A program made the translations under genes and the position numbers. A stretch of 7,213 bases of DNA from Rhodobacter sp. (GTDB taxonomy: Bacteria > Pseudomonadota > Alphaproteobacteria > Rhodobacterales > Rhodobacteraceae). Each line of letters opens with the position of its first letter. Within the stretch, counting starts at the first letter, position 1. Of this stretch, positions 5,771-7,213 are shown piece after piece. Below the pieces are notes generated by a model, which was not told the origin of the DNA, did not search any database, and saw nothing but the letters and a program-made list of their open reading frames with translations. The stretch spans positions 1-7,213 of the forward strand of contig JAIXVS010000347.1 of the NCBI GenBank assembly GCA_027482795.1, read 5' to 3'.

Positions 5771-6559
5771 ATGGACGGATCGATTGACCAACTGGTCACC
5801 TACAGCTTGCAAGACGACATCGCGCTGATCGGGCTAAACCGCCCTGAAAAGCGTAACGCCGTATCTGACCGCGTTGTCGAAGCACTGCATATCATGGTTG
5901 AGCGCGCCCAAGTTGAGGCGAAGGCCGCCGTGATCTGGGGCACTGGCAAGCATTTCTGCGCAGGGCTTGATCTGGCCGAACATGCCGAAAAACCTTTGAT
6001 TGCCGCCGTTCAAGGCTCGCGCCGTTGGCACCGCATTTTTGATGGTATTGAACGCGGCGGCATCCCCTTTGTTGTGGCCATGCAGGGCGCGGTTGTGGGC
6101 GGCGGGTTTGAACTGGCATCAGCCGCGCATATCCGCGTGGCTGATGAAACAGCGTTCTTTGGCCTGCCCGAAGGTACGCGCGGCATTTTCGTGGGCGGCG
6201 GCGGTTCGGTGCGCATCGCCCGCCTAATCGGATCGCAGCGCATGGGCGATATGATGCTGACAGGGCGCACAGTATCGCCCCAGCAGATGGAGGCGTGGGG
6301 CGGCGTGTCCTATGTTGTGCCCGCAGGCACTGCCGTTGAAAAGGCGATTGAACTGGCCAAGACCGCCGCGTTAAATGCGCCTATGTCGAACTATGCCATC
6401 ATCAACGCCCTGCCGCGCATTCGCGATATGTCTTCGGAAGATGGGCTGTTTGTGGAAAGCCTGATGTCCTCGCTCACCTCGGTCACGCCAGAGGCGACCG
6501 AACGGTTGCGCGCGTTTTTGGAAAAACGCACCGAAAAACTGGCCGCGCCGAAGGAGTAG
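5771..6559 (+). CDS. Enoyl-CoA hydratase (crotonase family), probable hydroxycinnamoyl-CoA hydratase
   Basis: A 262-residue crotonase-fold enzyme of normal family length. The oxyanion-hole segments are HFCAGLDLAE (residues 61-70) and GAVVGGGFELA (106-116). E114 and E134 (in GLPEGTRG) are 20 residues apart, matching the two catalytic glutamates of classical enoyl-CoA hydratase (E144/E164 in the rat enzyme). Hydroxycinnamoyl-CoA hydratase-lyase of Pseudomonas has Ser at the first position, so this protein looks like a true hydratase that adds water to feruloyl- or coumaroyl-CoA. The ATG has GAGG 6 bases upstream. It is first in an operon with the amidohydrolase gene (3-bp gap) and divergent from fcs. 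A hydratase/aldolase function giving vanillin cannot be excluded, since crotonase subfamilies are hard to separate by eye. Confidence 0.85.
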   Translation: MDGSIDQLVTYSLQDDIALIGLNRPEKRNAVSDRVVEALHIMVERAQVEAKAAVIWGTGKHFCAGLDLAEHAEKPLIAAVQGSRRWHRIFDGIERGGIPFVVAMQGAVVGGGFELASAAHIRVADETAFFGLPEGTRGIFVGGGGSVRIARLIGSQRMGDMMLTGRTVSPQQMEAWGGVSYVVPAGTAVEKAIELAKTAALNAPMSNYAIINALPRIRDMSSEDGLFVESLMSSLTSVTPEATERLRAFLEKRTEKLAAPKE

Positions 6560-6562
6560 GCG

Positions 6563-7213
6563 ATGAACCTTGACGATATCATCGCCATCGATTTTCACAC
6601 CCACGCCGAAGAGCCGTGCAATTGCCACCGCGATGACGGGTATAACGAATTTCAGGCGGGCATGGCGGCCTATTTCAAAAACCCTGCGGGGGTGGATGGG
6701 ATGCTGCCCACCGTTCCCGAAACTGCCGCCTATTACCGCGCGCGTAAGATTGCAGCGGTGATTTTTGGCGTGGACGCAGAACGCAACACAGGCTTTTACC
6801 GCCACAATAACGAAGAAATCGCCCAGCATTGCGCCGAAAACAGCGATATTCTGATTCCCTTTGCCAGCATCGACCCTGCCAAGGGCAAAGTTGGCGCGCG
6901 CGAGGCGCGGCGATTGGTGCGCGAATTTGGCGTAAAGGGGTTTAAATTTCACCCCACCATGCAGGGGTTTTTCCCGAACGATCCTATGGCGTTTCCCCTG
7001 TATGATGCCATTCAGGAAGAAGGCGCGATTGCCCTGTTTCACACGGGCCAAACTGGTGTGGGTTCGGGGATGCGCGGCGGCATGGGGATGCGGCTGAAAT
7101 ATTCCGACCCCATCCATATTGACGATGTCGCGGTGGATTTTCCGGATATGACCATTGTTCTGGCCCATCCGTCCTTTCCTTGGACAGAAGAAGGTCTGGC
7201 CGTGGCGCAGCAC
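6563..7213 (+). CDS. Amidohydrolase-superfamily metal-dependent hydrolase (ACMSD-like; CouO-like role suspected), 3'-truncated
   Basis: The frame opens at ATG 6563, with AAGGAG 6 bases upstream inside the end of the hydratase gene. It is open to the window edge, giving 217 residues of a protein probably over 300 long. The first strand carries the HxH metal motif (FHTH, H12 and H14). GFKFHPTMQGFFPND (126-140), the FHTG segment (H160) and LAHPSFPW (200-207, H202) fit the later strands of the amidohydrolase_2/ACMSD-like barrel. The metal-binding Asp expected later lies outside the window. Relatives include decarboxylases and hydratases of lignin catabolism (LigW, LigJ). Its operon with a hydratase, across from fcs and SDR, recalls CouO of Rhodococcus jostii RHA1, which hydrolyses the 3-oxo-3-arylpropionyl-CoA in place of a thiolase. 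The family is clear from motifs; the CouO-like role is inferred from context. Confidence 0.8.
   Translation, partial: MNLDDIIAIDFHTHAEEPCNCHRDDGYNEFQAGMAAYFKNPAGVDGMLPTVPETAAYYRARKIAAVIFGVDAERNTGFYRHNNEEIAQHCAENSDILIPFASIDPAKGKVGAREARRLVREFGVKGFKFHPTMQGFFPNDPMAFPLYDAIQEEGAIALFHTGQTGVGSGMRGGMGMRLKYSDPIHIDDVAVDFPDMTIVLAHPSFPWTEEGLAVAQH

Noticed and set aside
6371..7213. Long open minus-strand frame (280 codons) opposite the hydratase end and the amidohydrolase
   Set aside because: It lies antisense to two genes with clear family motifs and good ribosome-binding sites, and its translation is rich in His, Arg and Gly with no recognisable motif; a GC-rich shadow frame.

Overview
The window looks like a chromosomal aromatic-catabolism island from a GC-rich alphaproteobacterium. 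A Rhodobacterales-type organism is my best guess, from the high GC content, codon usage and gene types, but no phylogenetic marker is present. It holds eight protein genes, two of them cut by the window edges. I see no RNA gene, insertion sequence, CRISPR array or integrase.

Left block (1-2404): the 5' end of a GalB-type 4-oxalomesaconate hydratase gene runs off the left edge on the minus strand. Divergent from it, across about 158 bp, lies a plus-strand pair joined by a 4-bp ATGA overlap. The first encodes a 6-phosphogluconate-dehydrogenase-like/DUF1932 oxidoreductase. The second encodes an unusually long (388 aa) LysR-type regulator with two consecutive winged-helix DNA-binding domains. GalB belongs to the meta (4,5-) cleavage pathway of protocatechuate and gallate, so this block is probably a piece of the lower pathway.

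Right block (2411-7213): a hydroxycinnamate (ferulate/p-coumarate) side-chain degradation cluster. On the minus strand, an AMP-forming feruloyl-CoA synthase gene overlaps an HSD10-like short-chain dehydrogenase gene by 4 bp, and a MarR-family regulator gene follows. Divergent from the synthase, across a 176-bp AT-rich regulatory region, an enoyl-CoA hydratase gene is followed 3 bp later by an amidohydrolase-superfamily gene that runs off the right edge.

How the genes may work together: ligase, hydratase, 3-hydroxyacyl-CoA dehydrogenase and metal-dependent hydrolase are the four activities needed for 'beta-oxidative deacetylation' of p-hydroxycinnamates. This is the route described for the cou genes of Rhodococcus jostii RHA1, in which the hydrolase CouO replaces a beta-ketothiolase. 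It would yield vanillate or 4-hydroxybenzoate directly, without a benzaldehyde intermediate. The hydratase keeps both classical catalytic glutamates, unlike hydroxycinnamoyl-CoA hydratase-lyases, which supports this reading. The aromatic acid would then pass through protocatechuate to the GalB-containing pathway.

Regulation: the divergent fcs/hydratase promoter carries two near-identical 15-bp palindromes sharing an exact 11-bp repeat. One lies over the -10 of a good sigma70-type promoter. A degenerate third copy lies upstream of the marR gene. Together these suggest a MarR repressor, probably released by a hydroxycinnamoyl-CoA, controlling both arms and itself.
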